Shown one piece after another: positions 9,696 through 21,519 of a stretch of 64,000 bases of DNA. The stretch comes from Sphaerulina vaccinii (taxonomy: Eukaryota > Ascomycota > Dothideomycetes > Mycosphaerellales > Mycosphaerellaceae). The notes under the pieces are model-generated. The model had not been told where the DNA came from and ran no database searches. It saw only the letters and a list, made by a program, of their open reading frames with translations. A program made the translations under genes and the position numbers. The stretch is from contig JAKUDP010000006.1 in assembly GCA_022570795.1 (NCBI GenBank), positions 992,001 to 1,056,000 of the forward strand, written 5' to 3'. Position 1 is the stretch's first letter, and every line of letters begins with the position of its first letter.

Positions 9696-11342
9696 TCAGA
9701 TCCTGAAAGTCCCTACTTCAGTCGGCACTGCACATGCCCAGCTGCAAGCCCGCCTCAACAAAGGCAGCACAGATTCATGCCTAAGTTCCGACTTGGCAGA
9801 AGAACCGCTATGCCAGTACTCGAACCACTGAGCGCGCGCAATAATGTAGCTCCGATCGCAAGTTGAGCACACTTGACTTCTCGCGATAGATCTGGTCGTT
9901 TCCAGGACTGTCAAAATCCTGGCAGGCATTCCATCTGGTATTTGTGATAGGTCGTAATGGTGTTGTATTGTTCGAAGCGACAGCTCGAGCAGTGAAGGCA
10001 CTCTCGTTAAAGTGGCCGTACTCACACACTGTTCAAGCGATACGGAAGGTGTCAAGAGTGCATCGTGTTTCGCGGATGCGGAATTTGTAGGGCGGCCATC
10101 AATGTCGTAATACTGTACAGGCGAAGACGCGAGATAGATGAGCTCGTCGCGAACCCAGGCCGGATGGGTCTGCCGTGGGCAGAGTGCGTGTCCCAGTCGC
10201 AATCGAAGCTCCAGCTCAGTCCGCGAGTCCAGAGTGCCAGCTGCAGCGCACTGTGTGCGTACCTCATCTATCGTTGCCCGAGGATCAAGGCATTTCTGCA
10301 GCTTGATGTCCAGCTCGTTGGAATGCATTGGTAGCAGCGGAGGCGTGCTGTCCGCAAAGTCTTTTATAGGTTCAAGCAGCGGATTGGGTCGCACGATGAG
10401 GCGACAGTGCCGTGACTGTAAGATATCGAGCATTTCCCAGGGTAAGTACTCGATGGCATTGCTTGCCACGTTCAACTCTTTCAATTTCTTAAGCTGCATG
10501 ATGGAGGACGGGAGCTCCGTCAATGCGTTGTTTCGAAGACTGAGCACGGTAGTGTTCTCGAGCAGGAACAGCTCAGCGGGGAGTACAGCCAGTGCGTTGT
10601 TGTTGAGGAATAGCTGTAAGTCTGGTGTCAATGAGCCAAACTCGTCGTCAGAAGGCGGCAAAGACGCGTCGAACAGCGGTTGGCGTATTAACTCGTGCAG
10701 TGGCTTCAATGTCGAGCTGGGAAGGTCGATGAGTTCAAGTCCTGAGAGGTCCACGGTCTGCTTTCCATTCTCAACACACGCAGTCACGATTTTGGCAGCT
10801 AGGTCTTGTGGTGTAGGTCTGGGCTATTTGTCAGTCGTGCATGCCAGTTGTTGAGATCATGGCACGAACTGTTGAGGTGCAGCAGCTCTGGGAGTCTGCA
10901 AGTCGCGTGAATGTTCGTTCATATGCATTCGACTCATTCGATCCTGACTGAGGGAAATGCTTTCAATGCTCTCCTCGCTCGCGTCACTTCCCATCCAGAT
11001 TCCACTGTCCATGTTTCTTGAGTATTCCTTCTGCTTTGGCGTAACCATGTTCTCATTGCCTCTACGAGCAGACCTCGAGGCGAGCGAGTACCATGGTCCT
11101 TTGACCATACGCTTTCGCTTCGGTCGCTGGTACTCACTAGCATCCTCATTGCCTGAAGTATCATCCGAGAATAATGGGTCGCTCGAGACGTTGCTGTCGT
11201 ACTCCGAGAGCTGCCGTTTCCGCGTTGTGGGAATCCATTGGAGATTGGATGATGAAGAAGTCGTTGGAAGAAGTGGTGGGGATGATGGCAGTTCCATGAA
11301 GGAAGACTGCGGTAGCAATGGTGGCGACGATGGCAGAGTCAT
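9696..11342 (-). CDS. Leucine-rich repeat protein
   Basis: Two exons, 11342-10866 and 10823-9696, joined across a 42-nt intron (GTGCCA donor, CTGAC branch, TAG acceptor), giving 534 residues. Exon 1 is a disordered, Ser/Pro-rich head with two near-identical LPSSPPLLP segments and basic KRKR clusters. Exon 2 holds short leucine-rich repeats of the LPxxLxxLxNNxL type (LPAELFLLENTTVLSLRNNAL, LPSSIMQLKKLKELNVASNAI) and a C-terminal module with CSTCDRSYIIARAQWFEYWH and a late RRACSWACA motif. Such proteins are protein-protein adaptors; the Cys pairs may bind zinc. No specific pathway can be assigned. It is divergent from the helicase gene at 11763, with a 420-bp shared upstream region. Confidence 0.8.
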
Positions 11343-11762
11343 CGCGAGCGATTCTGCCCGGACGCTCGCCTGGAATAAGAAGAGGGAGAGAAGAGAAGAA
11401 GAAGCAGACCATCTCGACGCGACTTATCGCAAGACACGCGACGTCAACAAGGATCTACGGCAAGACCACTCTAGCGTGAAACAGAGTTTCGCCAATATCA
11501 ATACCACGAACTCAATTCTCCCTCCGTCGACATCAGCTCAGAAATCATGCGTACACAAGCCATACCAAACAATCTACATCGCCTCAACACTCTGGCTCAG
11601 AAGAGCTTATATGCAGTTTGCCATAGCACAACATTACCTGGACTGCGCCCGAAGAGCTGCGTTCTCAATGGCATGAGCACACGATATAGACATTGCTCAT
11701 CAAAAGCCGGCAGACGTGATCTGGCAGTGCGGCAGCCATGACAAAGAGCATCACCCGCGGTC
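11343..11762. promoter_or_regulatory. Shared upstream region of the LRR and PIF1-like genes
   Basis: The two flanking genes start at 11342 (minus) and 11763 (plus), so this 420-bp stretch must contain both promoters. No specific binding site was identified. The long plus frame crossing it (10957-11676) is antisense to LRR exon 1. Confidence 0.45.
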
Positions 11763-14327
11763 ATGAGTCTCAAACGACAGTGCGACTCTGCTGAAACCAC
11801 AAGATCCTTCAGCAAGTTCTTCACTCCATACGAATCCCACAAGCGAGCCAGACTGGCAGCTCCAACTTCGCAAAATACAAATGCGTTTCAAGCCAATCCT
11901 TACTATTCTGTGGACGTCCCCGGCACCTCGATAGATCTTGTCGCGATTCCACGTCGTGTTAAGAAGGACACGGATGCGAGTGAGACTCTAGAGCCCGCCG
12001 GTAATCCACACACCTCGAAAGTTTCACCAGTCTGGAAGTTGAGCGTCAGTGACGTTCCTGCCTCTGCCAAAAAGATCTACTGCGTCTTACGAGGACGCAG
12101 ACCCGGCTTCTATTATGACTGGTTCAAAGGCGCAGAGCAGCAAGTCGGTGGGTTTCCTGATGGCTTGTTTACTGCTTTTCCACGAGGCAGAAGAAAAGCA
12201 ACACTCAACCTCACGAATAGGGCAAGTGCTGTGCGCGATGCGGTACAATACATGAACCACACTTCAGACGCATGCACGTATGGATGTGGAGGAAAATGCC
12301 AACGACTCTCGCAGGACGTGGTCGGACAGCCGGAAGCAAATCGAGAGGTACAGTCTGAAATTCCAGCGTCAAAGAAAGTCAGGGAAAGAAGGTCGCATAT
12401 ATGTCGACACTGTCGAGAGTCTCCCAAGCTTCCCAATGAGAAGCTATGCGCGTCATGTCTGTCAAGTCGAGACCTCGCCGAAGCGATCAGAGAGTGCGCA
12501 GAAAAGTTCGAGCTCGTGGAAGAGCAGGCCGACACTTTGGCACTGATTGCTCGCGGGAAGAATGTGTTCTACACGGGAGCAGCAGGAACTGGCAAGTCGC
12601 GCATACTTCAAGCTGCCAGAGCCTTTTTCAAATCCCGCGATGTGGACTTGCACGTCGTGGCACCGACTGGCATCGCAGCACTTGCTGTTAGTGGCACGAC
12701 TCTCCATACATACGCTTCATGGAATGCGAAGTTGGCTCAGAGCTCGCTTGAAGTACTGCGTCAAGCAGCAGGTGCAAAGAAGATCTGGAAAAGATTCAAG
12801 GGGACTGAGGTCTTGTTCATCGACGAGATCAGTATGGTTGAGAACAACATGCTCACGCGTCTCTCCTCGATGATGGAAGCCGCCATGTGCTTTCCGAATG
12901 ATATACGTCCATTCGGAGGCGTTCAGGTGGTGATCACAGGAGACTTCCATCAATTACCGCCAGTGCTGCCCTTTAGTACATGTATCGAATGCGGCAAAGA
13001 CTTGCAGCATATAAAAGGGGGCGAAGGTGGTCTTGCAGTTTGTAAGGAGCATGGATCTTGGTCTGACCACGAGAAGTGGGCTTTCCAAAGCCCTGTGTGG
13101 TCAGCGTTGAAGCTCACTAACGTCGAGCTGAAAGCATGTGCATAGACAGGCCGATCCTGCCTTCACGGACATCCTCCGTCGCGTCAGATTGGGCAGACCG
13201 TTGACAGACGATCAAGAGAGTGCTCTACTGGACAAGGATAGCGGGTTTTATCTCGATACTGCGACCAAGCTCACGCCGCTTCGCGCCGAAGTTGGGAACA
13301 TCAATTCTGCTCATATGAACGAACTTTCCGCGCCTTTGCAGAGATACCAATGTATCGACGACTTTGAACGGCAGAAGGACCACGAAGAGTATGCAAATTT
13401 CTCGCCAGCAGAAGCTCTGAAGACGCATCGATATGAAAGCACATTAGAGCTGAAGGCAGGCATGCTAGTGCTGCTGACCGCCAATCTGGATCTTACTGCG
13501 GGACTGGCCAATGGCACGAGTGGTAAGGTTGTCGGATTCCAGCAAATGCGCAATGAGAAGCTTCCACGAGCCAAGGAGGACGCGAAGGATGTCGCGTACC
13601 CAGGCCAAGTGCTCATCACTGGTGAACATCGAATCTACGCTGAGCAAAGAATCCGAGATTTCAAGGAGCAAGCAGAGCAGCACAAAGAGAATGGTCAGAG
13701 CCAGCTGTGGCCTATCGTGCTCTTCCGCAACGGAGTGAAGAGGACAATCTATCCGCACTGCTCCATCACTGAGCTTGGCACAGTGAAGCCATACAGCTTG
13801 TTGAGTCGAACGCAAATACCGCTGCAAGCCGGCTGGGCTATAACGACTCACAAGTCCCAAGGCATGACTCTCGACAACGTTAGCATCATTTCGCTCGACA
13901 AATCCTTTGCACCTGGCCAGGCGTATGTGGCGCTGTCAAGGGCGAGATCCATGAACACAATGTCCGTGCAGTCATTGCCAGCGCGTTCGAATTGCGACCC
14001 GATAAAACGGTTGAAGAATTTATGGAGCAAACATTTGGACACGCTATGCCGCAAGTCAAAGTCGAAGAAGTCAACGTCACAGCGGAGCAGTGTCGGGCTG
14101 ACCCAAGAGCAAGTGACAGCAACGCTTCTTCAGAAGAAGTCCGGCGGTTACAGGAGCGTATCGCGCAACTCGAAGCACACATCAGGCGAACAGACGGAGA
14201 TAGTAGTCGAGATAATGCAGCTACGACATCTTGTATGGCTCGACCACTGCAAACAGAGCCCAATGTGGGAAGTCGTGAGATCAAAGGGGGGTCGTTCGAG
14301 ATCAGAGTGGAGAGCAACCGAGAATGA
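11763..14327 (+). CDS. PIF1-family DNA helicase, frame broken at two single-base positions
   Basis: Superfamily 1B helicase. The N-terminal region has zinc-knuckle-like Cys clusters (CTYGCGGKC; CRHCRESPKLPNEKLCASC). Walker A is GAAGTGKS (272-279), followed by PTGIAAL, Walker B FIDEISMV and GDFHQLPPV. The first frame ends at 13145 just after VELKACA, but the expected HVHRQADP continues in another frame if one A of the AAA run at 13131-13133 is removed. The middle block contains the LKAGMLVLL and GWAITTHKSQGMTLD motifs of domain 2B and the ALSRARSM motif. Just after that, near 13953, one base is missing and the natural continuation (EHNVRAVIASAFELRPDKTVEEF) lies in the frame ending at 14327. 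A coiled coil follows. PIF1 enzymes unwind G-quadruplexes and act at telomeres, mitochondrial DNA and Okazaki fragments. The two errors compensate. Confidence 0.85.
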
Positions 14328-14407
14328 GCAGAGAGGCTCTATGCCACATCACACGATATGCTAAAGCTATGCTTTGTACAACTCTTCTGATAGTTGTGCA
14401 CAAACCC

Positions 14408-15682
14408 TCACGCCACTTGAATCTCATCCTTCTCAACATGCCGCTGTATCGAGCTCGAACTCGTCGAATGTATACTCGTCAAAGCATCCACACCTTCCAA
14501 ATGCTCAAACCTTGCAATCCCAATCTCCAACTGCGCACCATCCTGTCTTGCGCTCTTCCTTTTCTGTTCCGCATGCGTGACATCCGTTGAAACTTTCGTC
14601 AAATCCACAATTTCCTCAAGAACAACCTCCTTATTATCTTTGCTGTTATTCGTAGTAACGAACTTCAAACTTCCCGTCTGCTGTCTCTCGGTGGCATTTT
14701 GTACGAAAGTCACCAGTTTCCCAAGGATCGCGAATTCCAGTTTCAGCTTGATGGAATAGATCACGCCCTTGATGAGCGATTGGATGATGTATAAGGAGGC
14801 GCATTCTAGAGCGAGGAGTATCATGTCCATGATGATGATTACTATGTTTATGGCAACGAGTTGCTGCATTGTTTTGCGAGTATTGACTTGAAGAGACGTG
14901 CGTAGGATCTTGATTGTTTCGGAGATGTAGATTGAGGACAATATGACTTCTTGTGAAAAGAAGCCAATCATCTGGATCTATTAGAATGAGTTAGTATGTA
15001 TGTATGTATGCATTGACGGCTGAGCTGAGGTAAGAACATGTACCTTCTCCATAATGTTATAGCCAGTCACAAATCTTTGAGTCTGTAATGTTCCGTTTGA
15101 GCCGAACGTGAGCACAGTAGTTGGGATGTGCAATATCAATGCATTGATGACGATCATGTTCCTCGTCCATTTCAAGATCCTTTCGCCTTTCTTGCCAGAG
15201 ACGAGGAGATGAAGTCTTGACCAGAGAACCACTGCCTGGCCCGTGATCATGGGATACCAACCTGACGTAAAGGTCAGTCAACAAACAGTAGCTAGCTGCC
15301 TTGCAGAATCTCTGTACTCACCAACAGTGATTAGGCTTACATCCACCCAAGGCATATCATCAGGAGTGAAGTTCATGAACTTCAACAGAGAACCAATCGA
15401 ATAAGGAATGATGCCTCCTCCAGCAATCAACATGGACCAGAAGTAGAGTCCGTGGAAGTGTTTGAAGGAGATAAAGACCATTGTGATCAGCTCGCACGCG
15501 TTGTAGATCGATAGGCCTAGGAAGAAGACGATGAATATGCGTAGTGCTTCGCTGTCACCATTGTAGCCGCCTGTTATGCCTAGTAGTAGTGGGTTAGCAG
15601 ATGTGAGAGTGCGTTGGAATCATACTACCTCACCAACACCGGGCGAAGTCCAAGACGCGTCGCTTGCATCAGGAGTGGCCAT
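14408..15682 (-). CDS. Fungal seven-helix membrane protein, DUF7703-like
   Basis: Four exons: 15682-15634, 15579-15322, 15261-15044 and 14977-14408, giving 364 residues. All junctions have GT..AG ends with branch motifs (for example CTAAC in intron 1) and keep frame. The protein has about seven hydrophobic helices. The signature core is FFLGLSIYNACELITMVFI, then HFHGLYFWSMLIAGGGIIPYSIG, then GWYPMITGQAVVLWSRLHLL, which matches what I know of the fungal DUF7703 membrane family. The C-terminal tail after the last helix is cytoplasmic-type, Lys/Glu/Ser-rich and unstructured. Function is unknown in the family; a sensory or scaffolding role would be a guess. The gene is convergent with the helicase, stops 80 bp apart. 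Confidence 0.8.
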
Positions 15683-16237
15683 TGTCGTTTCGTCAGCAAC
15701 ACCACGAGATTTTCAGTTGGCTCTCCGATACTATGTTGTCCTGTGATATTGCTCTAATCATGTTCACCAGGATCTTCTCGGTTGAGGCCAGTTCGCGCGC
15801 GGCGAGGTTACGTTTCGTAGGCACAGAAGACCATGTGGCTCGAAGTAGAAGGTGACCTGTATTGTCTGATGAGATGCAGATCTTGCATGCTGGCTCGGCA
15901 TTCGAAGGATATCATCCTGGTTGCCAACCATCAACCCGGCCAGTGGAACGAGAGATTGATAAGGCTGATGACATGCATGACCTTACCCTGCCATGCGTCT
16001 TGGCATGGGGAGAGGGGAAAGCAGTGGTGTCCGTGAGAGCAATGCAGTAGAGCATAAAGGCTATATATTGGTAGTGGTCAGAAGTGCGCACGAACGATCG
16101 CGATCATGTATTGATATGAATGGAAGTGGAGGATCTCGCAGCGTAGCCACCACCTTGTCGGACTCTTTCAAGGGTCGGGGCTCGTTGCATATTCATGCTG
16201 TAATCTAATAGCCAGGAAGATATCGCATGACACGTGT
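15683..16237. other. Intergenic stretch upstream of the seven-helix gene
   Basis: About 550 bp with only short unsupported frames. It should hold the promoter of the gene starting at 15682. Confidence 0.4.
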
Positions 16238-17595
16238 TCAGCCTGCGCCTGAGAAAGTCATATAATTGTCTCTATATCCAGGACAGATCTCACCTGCGCT
16301 CGTCCTCCAGGCGCGAAACTGCTCTCCGAGTAGTGGATGTGCATCTGGCCTTTGTTGTCGCAGAGAGTCGTCAGTGACAGACCAAGGCTTGCCCATGGCA
16401 GAGAAGTGGATGACAGCTGCAAAAGACTGCAAGCGATGCAGCTCCTGTGACAGTGGATGTTCATCGGGAAATCGTGGAAAGCTCTGCTGTTGTACTTGGC
16501 GAGCTTGGATTCCAGTACTCTCGTCCTCTACTTTCGTGTTTTGCTTGACGGAGTCCGCGGTCACAGTGTTCTGGGACGTTGATGATTGTGGAGTATGCAG
16601 TGCAGTATTGTTGCTTGCCGAGACTTGGTAACTATGCATGGGGCCACCTTTGGCAAGTGCGTTCACTCTTTCGATAGTGGTGAGGTTCAGCTTGCGTTCA
16701 GGGTGATACCATTTGGGGAGATTCCAGTCTTCCCAGTGTGAGTTCAATGTAACATACTCGCCTGACAGCATCATGACTTCGTCCCCTGTAGAGTGTTAGA
16801 CAGTTCCTCGTCTTTGTTTCGAACATACATACCGAGCAGCTTGTTGATGATGTCCATATCGAACTCATTATAACCCGCACTAGACAGAGCAGAGTCCACT
16901 GCTTCCCAGAGCCTGTCCGAGAGATCTATCATCATGAAGGTACTTGCGAGAAATTCTTTCGCCAGCCAGTATGCACGCGGACTTGCTAAGTCAACAGCAG
17001 GCAGACCTGTGAAGAGATGATCAAGGTTTTGCATAATGAGCTGATCAGAGTCAAAAGCCAGCACGCGCGTCAGACCTGGACTCAGCCGATGCAGCTTGAA
17101 GGCAAGCAGCTTCAACAGGCAGTCGTTATAGTATCCTCCGCCTCCGCCGGAGAGTGGTGGCGCCTCCTCGATGTGGACCACAGCTCCATTCGCCGTGAAT
17201 GCGTCAAGATAAGCTGATGAGACTCCCGAAGATGCCAGGATGTGAACTGGGTATCGTGACTGTAGGAGCTGCAGTCTTTTCATGTTGACTAAGGCCCCAC
17301 AAGCATAGCTGTCTGTTGTCGCGTAGAATGCATATGAAAAGCCGCTGTGTAAGTCGTCCGACTCTGACGTCTGAACGAGCACGGCCGCTTCAGCATCTTG
17401 CTGTGCTTTGGTATCCGCATCGTTTTGAGCGTGCTTCAGAGCTGCTTCCAGTTTCTGATTCTGCTCTGCGAGACTGGTGCGTAGATCGTGCTCCTGGTGT
17501 TGTTGCTCGAGGATTTTGGTGATCTGGATCCAGAGAAAGAGGGCGCACAGGATTGAGAGGCTTGAAGCCGCGAATGTGGCAAAGTGAGGTCTCAT
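16238..17595 (-). CDS. GT8-type glycosyltransferase, type II membrane protein
   Basis: Two exons, 17595-16833 and 16785-16238 (47-nt intron, GTATGT donor), encoding 436 residues. The N-terminus is a signal anchor (hydrophobic residues about 6-24) followed by a coiled-coil stem, typical of Golgi enzymes. The catalytic part starts near FYATTDSYACGALVNMKRL, contains the metal-binding DxD as AFDSDQLI, and has the conserved ASPRAYW..FMMIDLS and FDMDIINKLLGDEVMMLSGEY segments. It resembles the fungal GT8 group that includes yeast GNT1 N-acetylglucosaminyltransferase, so it probably transfers a sugar from a nucleotide-sugar to a glycan in the Golgi. The donor sugar cannot be decided. The C-terminal region holds a Gln/Ser-rich insert before the final HFSAMGKPW motif. 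Confidence 0.85.
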
Positions 17596-17955
17596 CGCTC
17601 ATCGTAGCACTCTGTCAGCCATTATGAGAACACGACCTACCTTCCACGTCTCTAGAATCCCAGGGCCAAATCTGCATTCCACGGCTAGCTATCGCAACAG
17701 CTGGCCTGTTCAGAGCTCATCGTCGCGATGCAAGGGAGAGTCGTAGTGTTGGGACAGACCTCGAACAGTCTCGTTATTGTTTGAAGTCAGATGCGGTGTG
17801 ACAGTGACAGAAGAGATGTAGTCGGATCGGCCTCTCCACTTCCCTTATTGCTCGCGGGCACTGGCGGTTCCGCCGGCATACCAATACTGTACTGTATCGG
17901 CACTGATTTTTCTTGGCAGGCTTGTGATGATGACAATGCCGATTCTGTTCTGCTC
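17596..17955. other. Intergenic stretch upstream of the GT8 gene
   Basis: About 360 bp. No supported feature beyond the expected promoter of the gene starting at 17595. Confidence 0.4.
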
Positions 17956-18554
17956 TCATGAATCTCTCAGCACGCGGTGAGATTGAACAGCATTGCTCGA
18001 GCTTGAGGTCGCAGTCATGCTTCTAGAAGGATCAGGATTCGCCAGACGCTTGTGCCCACGGGCTTTCTCCAGCTTCTCCAGCTGTTGTGTGAGCTCCAAA
18101 CAGGATGAGATCAGCGTGCAGATCACCTCGTGAACAGCAGAACGCAAAGACCCACCAGCGCCACCGACGAACGGTCACCGCAGCAGCCAAGACAGAAGTT
18201 CTTGCGAAGAAACTGCAAACGCCTGCACGACTCTGACAGTGATGACAGGATGTGACATTCTTCAGAAAAGCTTGGCCATACCGAATCGACCTGGATCTTG
18301 TCGATATCAAGCACAAAGAAGGAACCAAGAAGCAGTCGTCTCACGCTGGGCAATGCTTGTCGCGTTGTCATCGGTCTCGTGCTCCAGTCGCGTACGCCGT
18401 GAGGAGAAGGCAAGGCAAGGCGCCGGAGTTGACACGGGATCCTTTCACTGCATCCTTTCACGTCATCGAATCCATCGTCCATTCCTTCATATCGACCGCT
18501 AAACCGGCACGATGGGTCTTGCTTTCTTAAGTCAGCTGGTTGCTGCTGCTCCAC
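17956..18554 (-). CDS. Possible small multi-exon gene, unresolved
   Basis: The frame ending at 17956 reads protein-like for about 69 residues (LRSAVHEVICTLISSCLELT, then QQLEKLEKARGHKRLANPDP and a Ser-rich tail) and has an amphipathic helix. Upstream a different minus frame opens at ATG 18554 and contains a Cys-bearing segment (CRRLQFLRKNFCLGCCGD). The two lie in different frames between 18123 and 18180, and I could not find a convincing intron linking them. It may be a real gene with introns I failed to place, or a relic. No function is proposed. Confidence 0.25.
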
Positions 18555-18690
18555 TTCTTGTTCTTAGTTATTGCTTCGCTTTCCGTCTGTTCATGTTCTA
18601 TACAGCAATACTTCTTATGCCTCAGCATTGGTAGAAGCACGACGAATCCATATACATACGACAGAGTTACGATATACATAAGCCGCCGCC

Positions 18691-20734
18691 ATGGCGAAAG
18701 GCACACACTTCTCGGAGGATCCGCCACAGGTCATGAACCAGGCTGACCTCGACCGCGCAAACGAGAAACTGGAAGAGACAGAAGAGCATACCTCCGACAA
18801 GGCGTCGTCAGACCACGAGAATGTTCCCAGGTAGGCAGACTGAATTCCAGGCATACTCTTGTATGGGAAATTACTAACATTGCCCAGTCAACAAGCAACC
18901 AAAGGCAATGGCGAGAAACTTGAACAGATCGGAACCTACGACAAGTACGAACTGACCGAAGACGATTGTTACGAAGAGCTAGGCTTTTGTTTTCCGAGCC
19001 GGAAGAAATGGTACATCCTCACTGTTATTTTCATTGTGCAAGTTTCCATGAACTTCAACACATCTCTATACTCGAATGCCATTCCTGGAATCAGCGAACA
19101 GTTCGGCGTCAGCGCACAAGCAGCCAGATGTGGTGCCATGATCTTCTTGGTCATGTATGCATTCGGCTGCGAGCTGTGGGCGCCCTGGTCAGAGGAGTTC
19201 GGACGCTGGCCTGTCCTCCAGCTTTCGCTGTTCCTGGTCAACATATGGCAGATTCCTGTTGCCCTTGCACCAAACTTCGGAACGATCATGGCTTTCCGCG
19301 CGCTCGGTGGTTTGTCTTCGGCAGGTGGTTCGGTGACCTTGGGCATGATCGCAGATCTGTGGGAATCGGATACGCAACAGTATGCAGTAGCGTTTGTGGT
19401 CTTCTCATCTGTTGGCGGATCCATCTTAGGACCAATCGTTGGCGGCTTTACTGAAGCATACCTGGACTGGACCTGGAGTATCTGGATTCAGCTGATCTTT
19501 GGTACGTCACGGGTTTGATATTTTGCGCGCTGGAGCATCTACTAACGAGAGTACTGCAGGTGCCGCTGTGCAAGCACTGCACTTCTTTACAGTTCCCGAG
19601 ACGCGTACAACCATTATGATGAACAGGATTGCGAAGAAGCGAAGAAAGCAGGACCCGACTGCCAATGTCTGGGGACCAGACGAGCTGGTGCCTTTCAGAG
19701 ACAGATTCTCAGCCAAGGAGGTGCTGATCACCTGGATTCGTCCATTTAAGATGTTCTTGACTGAGCCGATTGTCCTGGTCCTCTCTCTCCTGTCTGGATT
19801 CTCGGATGCTCTGATCTTCATGTTCATTCAATCCTTTTCTCTGGTGTACAAGCAGTGGGGCTTCTCGACCGTGCAGATTGGACTGGCTTTCATTCCCATC
19901 GGCGTCGGTTACGTTATCGCGTGGATCCTGTTCATCCCAGCGATCAAGCGCAACATCAAGCAACGTCAAGCGCATCCAAACGATGAGAGAATTCAGTACG
20001 AGTCGAGACTGAACCTCCTGCTGTACTTGGCTCCATGCTTGCCAATCGGCCTCATTGGCTTCGCCTGGACAACACAAGGGCCGCCAATTCCTTGGATTGC
20101 GTCTATGATCTTCGCTGCGATTGTTGGTATTGCCAACTACGCGATTTACATGGCAACCATCGATTACATGATCTGCGCATACGGACCTTACTCCGCTTCT
20201 GCAACAGGTGGCAATGGCTGGGCCAGAGACTTCCTTGCTGGTGTGCTCACGGTGCCGGCAACGCCATTCTTCACGAACATCGGCGCCTCGAGTGGCAGAA
20301 ACCTCCAATACGCCAGCACGATTTTATTCTGTATCTCATTCCTGCTTGTCGCCGCAGTTTACGTCATTTATTGGAAAGGCCCAGTACTCAGGAAGCGATC
20401 GCCATTCGCTCAGAAACTGGCTTCTGCTAGAAACGAAAGCGTTGATGAGGGAAGAAGGCCGAGTACAGTCTCCAGAAAAGGCAGTAAGTTGACTCCGTCC
20501 ATCCCCCATGCACCAAGCAATCGCGTCGACAGACAACGCACAGAATCCTCACAACATGGCTCAGAGATACTTGCTAACCCTGCTGCTTTAGGTGCTGCTC
20601 GACCTGGACTCAATGAACGATCGTACTCCCAATCGCAACGATTCTTTGGCGAGAATCGTGTTACTCCAAGAGGTACTCCACGAGGTACTCCATCGGCTTC
20701 GAGAGCCAACAGCATTGCCAGACCAAAACCATAG
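18691..20734 (+). CDS. MFS transporter, DHA1 drug/polyamine-type
   Basis: Three exons, 18691-18830, 18888-19501 and 19560-20734, giving 642 residues. The start sits in a strong context (GCCGCCGCCATGG). The cytoplasmic N-terminus is acidic, then about twelve membrane helices in two sets of six. The signature region after TM2 is PWSEEFGRWPVLQLSLFLVN, and TM4-5 hold FRALGGLSSAGGSVTLGMIADLW and GSILGPIVGGF (motif C, antiporter type). The long C-terminal tail is Ser/Arg-rich with a TPRGTPRGTP repeat and is probably phosphorylated. DHA1 proteins export drugs, polyamines or other small molecules across the plasma membrane using the proton gradient. The substrate cannot be told from sequence and no biosynthetic cluster surrounds it. 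Confidence 0.9.
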
Positions 20735-21519
20735 CAGGTGGAGGCTGAGAGAAGGCGGCTGGGATCGCGAAATGGCACGCAATTTTACAGAGCCACTGCA
20801 CGGATTCACCCTTGCCAGGTTGACTCTTGAGCTTGCGTATGTTTAGCGATGTGTATAGCTTGAATGACACATAACCATTCTCACGCATTCTGCAATCACT
20901 GCGGCTTGGCCAGCGGCTTCGACCCCATCACAGAGATCGTCCGCGATTCAGAGAGAGCCTCGAAAGGGATTGCAAATGTGGGTGCACACGGTCATGCTCT
21001 TTGCTATCTTCGTTCTGAGCGGAGTTGAACTCTGAACTCTGGCATTCTATCTGACTGCTTACGCAAACGCCAAGCAGACCAAGTCTCAATGTCTCTTCCT
21101 GCTTCCTTTCCCTTGACCGCATCAACCTTCGTCAATTCACCAAGCTCCAGTCAGATGCTGTAGAGTACTCAAGAATGGCGACAAAGGAGTGAATCTCACG
21201 ACGTGGCCATGAGTTGCTCACTGTCGAAGTGGTTACCGAACAATCCACAATTTAGACGCAGCTTGCGGAACTGCATCAACCACCTTCAGAGATAGCATCA
21301 ACATGCTTCCGAAAGTTGGTGCCGCAAGATATTGAGTTCCACGTGGTACCATGCCACTGGGTTGAGGGCATCTACCTAGGTAGTCATCATGCCTCCGTGG
21401 TAGCTCACGGGCCTTGCCGGAGGTTCAGTAGATTTATTCTACTCTCTCGCCCATACTTCGAGCTAAGAAATTTCACAAGCACGACATAAGACTTAACTGG
21501 AAAAGACACTCTGCCGACG
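20735..21519. other. Gene-free stretch
   Basis: About 785 bp between two plus-strand genes. No supported frames, repeats or RNA genes. It includes the upstream region of the gene at 21520. Confidence 0.5.
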
